DNA of 49,576 nucleotides from Malikia granosa (GTDB taxonomy: Bacteria; Pseudomonadota; Gammaproteobacteria; Burkholderiales; Burkholderiaceae_C). Location: contig NZ_PVLQ01000005.1 in the NCBI RefSeq assembly GCF_002980595.1, positions 1 to 49,576 of the forward strand, read 5' to 3'. Under the pieces are notes generated by a model. It saw only the letters and a program-made list of their open reading frames with translations. It was not told where the DNA came from and did not search any database. A program made the translations under genes and the position numbers. Each line of letters begins with the position of its first letter. The first letter of the stretch is position 1. Shown piece by piece: positions 35,717 to 43,443 of this stretch.

Positions 35717-36370
35717 TCAGAGCGGCTTGGACTGGGGCTCGCGCGCGGGCGGAGCCTGCAGGCGCTTGAGCTCCTCCTCGCTGATGTAGTCGAAGATGCG
35801 CACGACGGCCTTGACGCCGCTGGTGGTGCGCGCGATCTCGGTCGCCAGGTCGGCCTCGCGCTTGGTCACGCGGCCCATCAGGTAGATGGTGCCGCGCTCG
35901 GCGACGACCTTGAAGGCCTGCGACGAGAGCTCCTGGTGGTCGATGAAGCCGGCCTTGACGCGGCCGCTCAGCACCAGGTCGGAGGTGCGCTGGCTCAGGG
36001 TCGGGCTGTCGGTGATCGCGAGCTCATTGACGACCGAGCGCACGTTGTCGACGCCGGAGACGGTCTGCTGCACGCGCTGGCGGTCGGCCTCGTTGGGCAC
36101 CTCGCCGCTCAGCAGCACCTGGCGGTTGTAGCTGGTGACGTTGACGCGGACCCGGGTGCCCATGGCCTCGGTGATGCGGTTGGAAGCCTTGAGCTCGATC
36201 GCCTCGTCCTCGAGCTGGGCGCCCGAGGTGCGGCGATCGGAGGCGACCAGGCCGGTGCCGACGGCAGCGCCCAGCATCAGCGGCGCGCAGCCCGACAGCA
36301 GGCCGCCGAGCGTGGCGACGAGCAGCAGGGCGGCAGTGCCGCGTCGCAGCGGAAAGGTCAGCGTTTTCAT
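35717..36370 (-). CDS. dolP: BON-domain outer-membrane lipoprotein, DolP-like
   Basis: The 217-residue protein has a lipoprotein signal peptide (RRGTAALLLVATLGGLLSGC) with the lipidated Cys at 28, followed by two BON domains (about 50-118 and 125-195), the second containing YLMGRVTKREADLATEIART. In Escherichia coli DolP (YraP) binds anionic phospholipids at division sites and supports envelope integrity. The ATG overlaps the diaA stop as ATGA. The order yraN-diaA-dolP, divergent from rsmI, matches the E. coli locus except that lpoA is missing. Confidence 0.9.
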   Translation of the reverse strand: MKTLTFPLRRGTAALLLVATLGGLLSGCAPLMLGAAVGTGLVASDRRTSGAQLEDEAIELKASNRITEAMGTRVRVNVTSYNRQVLLSGEVPNEADRQRVQQTVSGVDNVRSVVNELAITDSPTLSQRTSDLVLSGRVKAGFIDHQELSSQAFKVVAERGTIYLMGRVTKREADLATEIARTTSGVKAVVRIFDYISEEELKRLQAPPAREPQSKPL

Positions 36371-36975
36371 TCGACAAACTCCTCGGTCTCGTCATCGCCC
36401 AGCAACTGGACATCGACGCCATCACAGATGCAGTGCAGCGCCACCTGGTGCGCCTCGTGGATGCGCGGCAGGCGCTCGCTCGGCACGCAGACCAGCACGT
36501 CGGTGTCCTTGAGCAGCTGGCCCAGCGCGCCGGCACGAGCGCCGCACAGCGCCACCACGGTCATCTCGCGCTCGTGTGCGGCCTCGACCGCACCGAGTAT
36601 CTCGGGCGCTTGCGACAGGCTGGTGACGACCAGCAGGGTGTCGCCCGGCTGTCCCAGCGCGCGCACCTGGCGCGCGTAGACCGAGCGCGCGTCGAAGGCG
36701 TTGTAGAGCCCGGTGAAGACGGCGGCATTGCTGCCCAGGGCGAGCGCCGCGAGCTCGGGCCGGTCGCGCTCGAAGCGGCCGACGAAGGCGCTCGCGAAGG
36801 CCTGTACCAGGCCGACCGAGGCCCCGTTGCCGCAGGCCAGTACCTTGCCGCCGCCAGTGACCGAAGCCAGGATGGCGCCGAGAGCGGCTTCCACGGCCGG
36901 CGCCAGACTCTGGGCACATTGATACTGGATGTCGGCGCTGTCGATGAATTGCTGTTGGATGCGTTGCAAGAGCAT
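36367..36975 (-). CDS. diaA: DnaA-initiator-associating SIS protein DiaA / phosphoheptose-isomerase-like
   Basis: The 202-residue protein MLLQRIQQQFIDSADIQYQC... has a single sugar-isomerase (SIS) domain with GGKVLACGNGASVGLVQAFA, ARQVRALGQPGDTLLVVTSL and the C-terminal HEAHQVALHCICDGVDVQLLG. It is homologous to both GmhA (heptose isomerase) and DiaA (which binds DnaA and promotes initiation). Synteny with yraN and the BON lipoprotein favours DiaA. Stop and start overlap by four bases with the downstream gene; the gap to yraN is 38 bp. Confidence 0.82.
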   Translation of the reverse strand: MLLQRIQQQFIDSADIQYQCAQSLAPAVEAALGAILASVTGGGKVLACGNGASVGLVQAFASAFVGRFERDRPELAALALGSNAAVFTGLYNAFDARSVYARQVRALGQPGDTLLVVTSLSQAPEILGAVEAAHEREMTVVALCGARAGALGQLLKDTDVLVCVPSERLPRIHEAHQVALHCICDGVDVQLLGDDETEEFVE

Positions 36976-37013
36976 GGGGCGGATGATAAACCGGGCCGGC
37001 TCGGCGCAAGCAC

Positions 37014-37418
37014 CTAGCCGGCATCGAAAGCGGCCTGCAGCCATTCGATCGCGGGCGGCTCGGGGCCGTCGAGCCGGCCCTGCAGCAGCACGGCGTCGAA
37101 GCGGCAGGGTGGCAGGCTGGCGAGCCGGGCCAGGAAATGGCGTGCCGCGAAGACGATGCGGCGCTGCTTGGCAGACACGATGCTGGCCGCCGCCCCACCC
37201 TGCGCCAGCGAGCGGCGCTGGCGTACCTCGACGAAGACCAGGGTGCCGTCGCGCTCGCGCATAATCAGATCGATCTCGCCGCCGCCACGGCCTGGCGTCC
37301 TGAAGTTGCGGCAGACCAGGCGCAGGCCCTGGCGCTGCAGATGGTCGAGCGCCAGCTGTTCGGCCCTGTCGCCCCTGGCCTTGCTGGTGGCGGCTGTTCC
37401 CTCACTCTGGATCGTCAT
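37014..37418 (-). CDS. yraN: YraN, UPF0102 nuclease-fold protein
   Basis: The 134-residue protein has the UPF0102 motifs GDRAEQLALDHLQRQGLRLV, CRNFRTPGRGGGEIDLIMRE and LVFVEVRQRR, with the PD-(D/E)XK-like E-I-D...E-V-x-x-R arrangement. The cellular role is not established; a restriction-endonuclease-like fold is known for the family. It starts one base away from the likely start codon of divergent rsmI, so each promoter must lie within the other gene. It leads the yraN-diaA-dolP operon. Confidence 0.9.
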   Translation of the reverse strand: MTIQSEGTAATSKARGDRAEQLALDHLQRQGLRLVCRNFRTPGRGGGEIDLIMRERDGTLVFVEVRQRRSLAQGGAAASIVSAKQRRIVFAARHFLARLASLPPCRFDAVLLQGRLDGPEPPAIEWLQAAFDAG

Positions 37419-37419
37419 C

Positions 37420-38340
37420 TTGAACCCCTCCTTCCAGCCGGCGCTGGGCGCCGCGCAAGCGGCAGCCGGTGCGCAACATTATCCCGCCGGGGCGCTCTAC
37501 GTGGTAGCCACCCCGATCGGCAACCTGGCCGACATCACGCTGCGCGCGCTGCACCTGCTCGGGCTGGTCGACGCGATCGCCTGCGAGGACACCCGCCACA
37601 CCGCCAGCCTGCTGCAGGCCTACGGGCTGCACCGGCCGCTGCTCGCGCTGCACCAGCACAACGAGGCCGAGGCCGCGGTCGGCGTGGTCGAGCGGCTGCA
37701 GCGCGGCGAGCGCATCGCCTATGTCAGCGACGCCGGCACGCCGGGCATCAGCGACCCGGGCGCACGGCTGTGCGCGGCGGTACAGGCCGCCGGGCTGCGC
37801 GCGATCCCGCTGCCGGGCGCGAGCAGCGTGACGACGCTGCTGAGCGTGGCCGGACTGGCTTCGACCGATAGCGACGCCGCCTTCGAGTTCACCGGCTTCC
37901 TGCCGACCAAGGGCGCGGCGCGCGCGCAGGCACTGCGTCGGCTGGCCCAGCAGCCGCATGCCTGCGTGCTGCTCGAGGCGCCACACCGCATCCAGCAGCT
38001 GGCCAAGGACCTGGCCGAGCTCGGCGAGCGCCAGGTGACGCTCGGGCGCGAGTTGACCAAGCAGTTCGAGCAACTGGTCACGCTGCGCTGCGACAAGCTG
38101 GCCGGCTGGCTGGCGGCCGACCCGGTGCATGGCAAGGGCGAGTTCGCGCTCGTGCTGCATCCGCTGGCGCGCGCTGCCGCCAGCGAGGACGGCCCGGACG
38201 CCGAGGCGCTGCGCGTGCTCAAGCTGCTGCTGGCCGAATTGCCGCTCAAGGGCGCGGCCCGGCTGGCCGCCGAGATCACGGGCGCATCGAAGAACGCGCT
38301 CTACCAGGCCGGACTCGCGCTCAAGCCGGCCGCCGACTGA
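37420..38340 (+). CDS. rsmI: 16S rRNA (cytidine1402-2'-O)-methyltransferase
   Basis: The protein has the RsmI motifs GALYVVATPIGNLADITLRA, AIACEDTRHTASLLQAYG, IAYVSDAGTPGISDPGARL, IPLPGASSVTTLLSVAGL and EFTGFLPTK, a tetrapyrrole-methylase-like SAM fold. It 2'-O-methylates C1402 in the decoding centre. No ATG or GTG lies in frame before the first motif; the best start is a TTG at 37420 giving 306 residues beginning MNPSFQPALGAAQ and the stretch AAAGAQHYPAGALYVV typical of relatives. No ribosome-binding site is visible, so the start is uncertain by some codons. Confidence 0.92.
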   Translation: MNPSFQPALGAAQAAAGAQHYPAGALYVVATPIGNLADITLRALHLLGLVDAIACEDTRHTASLLQAYGLHRPLLALHQHNEAEAAVGVVERLQRGERIAYVSDAGTPGISDPGARLCAAVQAAGLRAIPLPGASSVTTLLSVAGLASTDSDAAFEFTGFLPTKGAARAQALRRLAQQPHACVLLEAPHRIQQLAKDLAELGERQVTLGRELTKQFEQLVTLRCDKLAGWLAADPVHGKGEFALVLHPLARAAASEDGPDAEALRVLKLLLAELPLKGAARLAAEITGASKNALYQAGLALKPAAD

Positions 38341-38515
38341 GCGGCCAGGTCGGCGCGGCGATTGCAAGGGCTGGACCAGCTCTGTGTCGATTTGGCGACA
38401 AGCCGAAGACGAGCTTGATTTTTGTCAGCCATTCGTCGGCATGTTGCGGCATGATGAGAGAAATTGATGCACTGCAACAAAACAGTGTCCTGCCTCCACC
38501 CAGACCGCCCATCCC

Positions 38516-41203
38516 ATGAGCACACGCCACCTCGACTCCCTGTTTTCACCCCGCAGCGTCGCCGTCATCGGTGCCTCGGATCGCCCGCACAGCGTGGGCA
38601 ACACGGTCTGGAGCAACCTGCAAGCCAGCTACCGCGGCGAGCTGCACGCGGTCAATATCGACCCGATGGCCCTGGGCGGCCAGCCCGTCTTTCCCGACCT
38701 GCAGGCGCTGGCGGCCCAGTGCGGCAAGGGCCCCGAGCTGGCGGTGATCTGCACGCCGGCGGCGGCCGTGCCGGGACTGATCGCCGAGCTCGGCACGCTG
38801 GGCACGCGCGCCGCGGTGGTCATCTCGGCCGGACTGACGCCGGCCCAGAAGCAGGCCATGCTGGAGGCCGCGCGGCCCTACACGCTGCGCATCCTGGGGC
38901 CCAACAGCATCGGCCTGCTGGTGCCGCACCTGGGGCTGAACGCCAGCTTTGCGCCGGCCAATGCGGCACCTGGCCAGCTCGCCTTCGTCTCGCAGTCGGG
39001 CTCGCTGATGTCGGGCATGCTGGACTGGGCCAATTCGCGCGGCATCGGCTTCTCGCATTTCCTCTCGCTCGGCGAACAGGCTGACGTCGATTTCGGCGAC
39101 GTGCTGGATTTCCTGGCCAGCGACCCGCGCACGCGCGCCATCCTGCTCTACATCGAGTCGATCGAGTCGGCGCGCAAGTTCATGTCGGCGGCGCGGGCGG
39201 CGGCGCGCAACAAGCCAGTGATCGTGATCAAGGCCGGCCAGTCCGTGCTGGGCCAGCAGGCCGCGGCCTCGCATACCGGGGCCATGGCTGGCTCGGACGC
39301 GGTGTTCGACGCCGCGATCTCGCGCGCCGGCATGCTGCGCGTGCACACCCTGCTGCAGCTGTTCTCGTCGGCCGAGCTGCTGGCGCGCTTCCGCGACAAC
39401 CGCAGCGAGAAGCTGATCGTGCTGACCAACGGCGGCGGCGCTGGCGTGATCGCGGCCGATGCCGCGGCCAACGCGGGCATCGAGCTGGCCGAACTCGAAC
39501 CGGGCCTGGTCGAGCAGCTCGACGCCTTGCTGCCGGCCAACTGGTCACATGGCAATCCGGTCGACATCGTCGGCGACGCACCGCCACAGCGCTACCTCGA
39601 GGCCTTGCAGCTGCTGCTCAAGCAGCGCGACAGCGCGGTGCTGCTGGTGCAGGCACCGACCGCCATCGTCTCGAGCACCGAGATCGCCCAGGCCGTACTG
39701 CCGCTGGCCAGCCAGCGGCCCTCGCGCGTGCTGGCGAGCTGGCTCGGCAGCGGCATGGTGAGCGAGGCCAGGCGGCTGTGCCGCGGCGCCGGCATTCCCG
39801 ACTACAACACGCCCGAGGAGGCGGTGCGCGCCTTCTCCTTCCTGCGCCAGTACCAGCGCCACCAGGCCGAACTGATGGAGATGCCCAACGCCGACCCGCT
39901 CGGCAGCCAACCCGACCTGACGCGCATGCGCGAGCTGGTCGAGTTCGTGCTGGCCGACGGCCGCGAGGTGCTGAGCGAGCCCGAATCGAAGGAGCTGCTG
40001 CGACTGGCGGGGGTGCCGGTGACGCCGACGCGGGTGGTGCCGCCCGAGCCCGAGGCCGCGGTCTATGCGGCCGAGACGGTCGGCTATCCGGTCGTGATCA
40101 AGATCCTGTCGCCCGACATCGTGCACAAGTCGGATGTCGGCGGCGTGCGGCTGAACCTGCATGGCGCGAGCGAAGTGATGGCCGCCGCCGAGGCGATGCT
40201 GCAACGGGTGGCCGAGCGCCAGCCCGGCGCGCGCATCGAGGGCTTCACGGTGCAGCCCATGGTGCAACCACTGCATTCGCACGAGCTGATCGTGGGCGCG
40301 AGCGTGGACCCGCAGTTCGGTCCGGTGATCCTGTTCGGCGCCGGCGGCGTGTCGGTCGAGGTGGTGGCCGACCGGGCCCTGGCGCTGCCGCCGCTCAATA
40401 CCTCGCTGGCGCGCTCGCTGATCGGGCGCACCCGCATCGCCAAGCTGCTGCAGGGCTATCGCGAGGTGCCGGCGGCCGACCATGACGCGATCGTCCATGT
40501 GCTGCTGGCGGTATCGCAGCTGCTGGCCGACATTCCCGAGATCGCCGAGCTCGACATCAACCCGCTGATGGTCAACCACGAGGGCGCGCTGGCGCTCGAT
40601 GCGCGCGTGCGCCTGAGCCGGGCCAAGCCGGCTGGTGCCTCCAACTTCGCGATCCGGGCCTATCCGCGCCACCTGATCGAGACCCAGCCCTGGGACCAGG
40701 GCACGCTGGTGACGCTGCGTCCGATCCGGCCCGAGGACGAGCTCAGGCACCTGGACTTCTTCCACCGGCTCGACCCCGAGGACGTGCGCATGCGCATGTT
40801 CAGCGCCCGGCGCAGCCTCGAGCACAGCGAGCTCGCGCGCCTGACCCAGATCGACTACGAGCGCGAGATGGCCTTCCTGGCCACCATCACCAATGCCGAC
40901 GGGGTCGAGGAGACGATAGGCTCGGTGCGCGGCATCAGCGACCCGAACAACGAGGAGGCCGAATTCGCGGTGATCGTGCGCTCGGACATGAAGGGCAAGC
41001 ACCTGGGCTGGATCCTGATGGACAAGCTGATCCGCTACCTGCGCGCCAATGGCACGCAGCGCGTGGTCGGCACCATCCTGCGCGAGAACAGCGGCATGCT
41101 GGACCTCGCGCGCAGCCTGGGCTTCGAGATCAAGCGCCACCCGGAAGACCCCGACCTGCGCTGGGCCGAGCTGCCGCTGCAGACCGGGCAGGCCCAGGCC
41201 TGA
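38516..41203 (+). CDS. ADP-forming acyl-CoA synthetase-like protein fused to a GNAT acetyltransferase (Pat/PatZ type)
   Basis: The 895-residue protein starts with a CoA-binding Rossmann domain (SLFSPRSVAVIGASDRPHSVGNTVW), then two succinyl-CoA-synthetase-like domains (SQSGSLMSGML; SHTGAMAGS holds the phosphohistidine-position His), an ATP-grasp domain (about 485-700, GYPVVIKILSPDIVHKSDVGG, VQPMVQPLHSHELIVG) and a C-terminal GNAT domain (about 725-890, VTLRPIRPEDELRHLDFFHR, GKHLGWILMDKLIRYL). This is the architecture of PatZ/Pat protein lysine acetyltransferases that silence acetyl-CoA synthetase. The ATG at 38516 has no ribosome-binding site. Likely a regulator of acyl-CoA metabolism. Confidence 0.9.
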   Translation: MSTRHLDSLFSPRSVAVIGASDRPHSVGNTVWSNLQASYRGELHAVNIDPMALGGQPVFPDLQALAAQCGKGPELAVICTPAAAVPGLIAELGTLGTRAAVVISAGLTPAQKQAMLEAARPYTLRILGPNSIGLLVPHLGLNASFAPANAAPGQLAFVSQSGSLMSGMLDWANSRGIGFSHFLSLGEQADVDFGDVLDFLASDPRTRAILLYIESIESARKFMSAARAAARNKPVIVIKAGQSVLGQQAAASHTGAMAGSDAVFDAAISRAGMLRVHTLLQLFSSAELLARFRDNRSEKLIVLTNGGGAGVIAADAAANAGIELAELEPGLVEQLDALLPANWSHGNPVDIVGDAPPQRYLEALQLLLKQRDSAVLLVQAPTAIVSSTEIAQAVLPLASQRPSRVLASWLGSGMVSEARRLCRGAGIPDYNTPEEAVRAFSFLRQYQRHQAELMEMPNADPLGSQPDLTRMRELVEFVLADGREVLSEPESKELLRLAGVPVTPTRVVPPEPEAAVYAAETVGYPVVIKILSPDIVHKSDVGGVRLNLHGASEVMAAAEAMLQRVAERQPGARIEGFTVQPMVQPLHSHELIVGASVDPQFGPVILFGAGGVSVEVVADRALALPPLNTSLARSLIGRTRIAKLLQGYREVPAADHDAIVHVLLAVSQLLADIPEIAELDINPLMVNHEGALALDARVRLSRAKPAGASNFAIRAYPRHLIETQPWDQGTLVTLRPIRPEDELRHLDFFHRLDPEDVRMRMFSARRSLEHSELARLTQIDYEREMAFLATITNADGVEETIGSVRGISDPNNEEAEFAVIVRSDMKGKHLGWILMDKLIRYLRANGTQRVVGTILRENSGMLDLARSLGFEIKRHPEDPDLRWAELPLQTGQAQA

Positions 41204-41209
41204 AGCCGC

Positions 41210-41236
41210 AGCCGCTGGCCAGCCGGTCCAGCGGCT
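41210..41236 (+). terminator. Hairpin after the Pat-like gene
   Basis: AGCCGCTGG (41210-41218) pairs perfectly with CCAGCGGCT (41228-41236) around a 9-base loop, starting seven bases after the stop codon. It lacks a T-run but is well placed as an mRNA 3' end. Confidence 0.45.
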
Positions 41237-41255
41237 TGACTTGCCGGCAGCGGCG

Positions 41256-41276
41256 CTGCGGCCAGAAAGGCCGCAG
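41256..41276 (+). terminator. Second hairpin before hbd
   Basis: CTGCGGCC, loop AGAAA and GGCCGCAG form a perfect 8-bp stem (41256-41276), followed 18 bases later by a T-rich stretch (TTTGTTTTTTG). The two hairpins in tandem separate the Pat-like gene from the hbd operon. Confidence 0.45.
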
Positions 41277-41330
41277 GTCGAGCCGGCATAATTTGTTTTT
41301 TGATCCGTTCCCCCCTTTGCAGGAATTTCC

Positions 41331-42182
41331 ATGAGCAGCATAAAAACCGTCGGCATCGTAGGTGCCGGCACCATGGGCAATGGCATCGCGCAGGCCTGCG
41401 CGGTCAGCGGCATCCGCGCCGTGATGGTCGACATCAGCGAGGCCGCGGTGCAGAAAGGCCTCGCCACCCTCCAGTCCAGCCTGGAGCGCCTGGTCAAGAA
41501 GGACAAGCTCAGCGCCACCGACCGCGATGCCGCGCTGGCCCTGGTGCAGGGCACGACGGACTACGAGGCGCTCAAGGGCGCCGACCTGGTGATCGAGGCT
41601 GCGACCGAGAACCTCGAGCTCAAGATCCGGATCCTGCGCCAGCTCGACGGCCTGCTGCCGCCCGAGACCCTGATCGCGACCAACACCAGCTCGATCAGCA
41701 TCACCCAGCTCGCGGCCGTGACCGCGCGCGCCGAACGCTTCATCGGCATGCATTTCTTCAACCCGGTGCCGCTGATGGCGCTGGTCGAGGTGATCCGCGG
41801 CCTGCAGACCAGCGACGCGACCCATGACGCGGTGCACGAACTGGCTCAGCGACTGGGCAAGACCCCGGTCAGCGTGAAGAACGCGCCGGGCTTCGTGGTC
41901 AACCGCATCCTGGTGCCGATGATCAACGAGGCCTTCTTCGTGCTGGCCGAGGGCGTCGCCTCGGCCGAGGACATCGATGCCGGCATGAAGCTGGGCTGCA
42001 ACCATCCGATCGGCCCGCTGGCGCTGGCCGACATGATCGGCCTGGACACCTGCCTGGCGATCATGAACGTGTACTTCGACGAGTTCAAGGACAGCAAGTA
42101 CCGCGCCAGCCCGCTGCTGAAGGAAATGGTCGCTGCTGGCCGCCTGGGCCGCAAGACCGGCCACGGCGTCTACGCCTACTGA
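41331..42182 (+). CDS. hbd: 3-hydroxybutyryl-CoA dehydrogenase
   Basis: The 283-residue protein has the NAD-binding motif VGIVGAGTMGNGIAQACA (7-24), the catalytic His141 in GMHFFNPVPLMALVEV with Glu153, and VKNAPGFVVNRILVPMINEA. It oxidises (S)-3-hydroxyacyl-CoA to 3-oxoacyl-CoA with NAD(P). The single short domain (283 residues) marks it as the butyryl-CoA or PaaH type rather than the FadB fusion. The stop overlaps the slyX start (TGATG), so the two are coupled. It may serve beta-oxidation products of the island at 17-25 kb or polyhydroxybutyrate metabolism; that is inference. Confidence 0.93.
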   Translation: MSSIKTVGIVGAGTMGNGIAQACAVSGIRAVMVDISEAAVQKGLATLQSSLERLVKKDKLSATDRDAALALVQGTTDYEALKGADLVIEAATENLELKIRILRQLDGLLPPETLIATNTSSISITQLAAVTARAERFIGMHFFNPVPLMALVEVIRGLQTSDATHDAVHELAQRLGKTPVSVKNAPGFVVNRILVPMINEAFFVLAEGVASAEDIDAGMKLGCNHPIGPLALADMIGLDTCLAIMNVYFDEFKDSKYRASPLLKEMVAAGRLGRKTGHGVYAY

Positions 42183-42400
42183 TGAGCACCGATCCGCGCA
42201 CCGAGGACCGGCTGGCCGAGCTCGAGATCAAGGCCAGCTATGCTGACGACCTGCTCGACCGGCTCAACGAGCTGGTCTACCGGCAGCAGCGCCAGATCGA
42301 GCAACTGCAACTCGAGCTCGCCGCGCTGCGCGGCCAGTGGCGCGACAACGCGACGCCGGCCTTCCGCAGCCTGCGCGACGAGCTGCCTCCTCATTATTGA
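42182..42400 (+). CDS. slyX: SlyX family protein
   Basis: The 72-residue protein is almost entirely coiled coil: EDRLAELEIKASYADDLLDR, LNELVYRQQRQIEQLQLEL, ending in the SlyX signature DELPPHY. Its function is unknown; it is a small conserved cytoplasmic protein. The ATG overlaps the hbd stop codon. The next gene starts 11 bp downstream. Confidence 0.9.
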   Translation: MSTDPRTEDRLAELEIKASYADDLLDRLNELVYRQQRQIEQLQLELAALRGQWRDNATPAFRSLRDELPPHY

Positions 42401-42411
42401 AACGGCCAGGC

Positions 42412-42648
42412 ATGAGCCACTACACCGTCGCCCACCTGGGCGCGCTGCCCATCACCGATCTGGCCTGTGCCCAGGCCGCCATCCAGATGGCGCGCTCACT
42501 GGCCAGCCGTTCCGGCATCGAATTGCGCGAGCCGCCACCGGAGCCGACCAGCTGCTGCGGCCGCGGCTGCAACGGCTGCGTCTGGGAAAGCTATTTCACC
42601 GCGATGGCCTACTGGCGTGACGAAGCCCTGCTACAGCTCAGCGACTAG
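42412..42648 (+). CDS. Oxidoreductase-like N-terminal domain protein (Cys-rich, 78 residues)
   Basis: The protein consists of an N-terminal helix-rich half and a C-terminal motif PPEPTSCCGRGCNGCVWESY with Cys48, Cys49, Cys53 and Cys56. This matches the 'oxidoreductase-like, N-terminal' family, found alone in proteobacteria and at the N-terminus of some eukaryotic reductases; the cysteines probably bind a metal or are redox active. Role unknown. It follows slyX by 11 bp and precedes lapG by 58 bp. Confidence 0.8.
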   Translation: MSHYTVAHLGALPITDLACAQAAIQMARSLASRSGIELREPPPEPTSCCGRGCNGCVWESYFTAMAYWRDEALLQLSD

Positions 42649-42706
42649 CGCCCGCTGGCAAATTCCTGCTGACCCGGCCCGGCAAGGCCGCTACGATGGC
42701 GGCTCC

Positions 42707-43417
42707 ATGAGTGCCCTGATCCGCCACTTCCTGACTGCGCTCGGCGCGCTGACGGGCCAGCTGCCCGCCAGGCTGGTCGGCCTGGTGCTGGCGGCCGGCC
42801 TGGGCTGGACGCTCGCGCAGTCCGGACTCGACCGCCTGCATCTGCTGGCGCTGCAGCGCTATGGCAATCCGGCCGCCGAGATCGTGGGCGGCTGGCGCCA
42901 CATGCTCGAGGAATCGCGCGCGCTGTCCGACGACGAGAAGCTCAAGGCGGTCAACCTGTTCTTCAACCGTCACATGCGCTTCAACAGCGACCAGGCGGTC
43001 TGGGGCGTGCCGGACTACTGGGCCACGCCGCTCGAATTCATGGGGCGGGCGCAGGGCGACTGCGAGGATTTCGCGATCGCCAAGTACATCTCGCTGCTGA
43101 TACTGGGCGTACCGAACGAGCGGTTGCGCCTAATCTACGTCCGGGCCCGCTTCGGCGGCACCTCGGTCCTCAACAGCGAGGCGCACATGGTGCTGGGCTA
43201 TTACGTCGATCCGGCTGGCGAGCCGGTCATTCTTGACAGCCTGCTGAACTCGATCCGACCCGCCGCCACGCGCACCGACCTGACCCCGATCTTCAGCTTC
43301 AACAAGCAGGGACTCTGGGTGCCAGGCACCCCTAGCACGGGCGCAGATCCAACGGCCAGACTGTCGCGCTGGCGCGACGTGCTGGACCGGATCAAGATCG
43401 ACGGCATACAGTTATGA
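42707..43417 (+). CDS. lapG: Periplasmic cysteine protease LapG (BTLCP family)
   Basis: The 236-residue protein has an N-terminal hydrophobic export segment (RLVGLVLAAGLGWTLAQ, about 22-38) and a transglutaminase-like protease domain with catalytic Cys119 in GDCEDFAIAKY, His160 in SEAHMVLGYY and Asp177 in VILDSLL. Asp118 and Glu120 beside the cysteine match the calcium ligands of LapG. LapG cleaves the N-terminus of LapA-type giant adhesins and releases biofilm cells. It lies directly upstream of lapD, its inhibitor receptor. No LapA-like adhesin or type I secretion gene is in this window. Confidence 0.9.
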   Translation: MSALIRHFLTALGALTGQLPARLVGLVLAAGLGWTLAQSGLDRLHLLALQRYGNPAAEIVGGWRHMLEESRALSDDEKLKAVNLFFNRHMRFNSDQAVWGVPDYWATPLEFMGRAQGDCEDFAIAKYISLLILGVPNERLRLIYVRARFGGTSVLNSEAHMVLGYYVDPAGEPVILDSLLNSIRPAATRTDLTPIFSFNKQGLWVPGTPSTGADPTARLSRWRDVLDRIKIDGIQL

Positions 43418-43443
43418 CAGCAGCAAGCAAGGGAGAGGACGCG

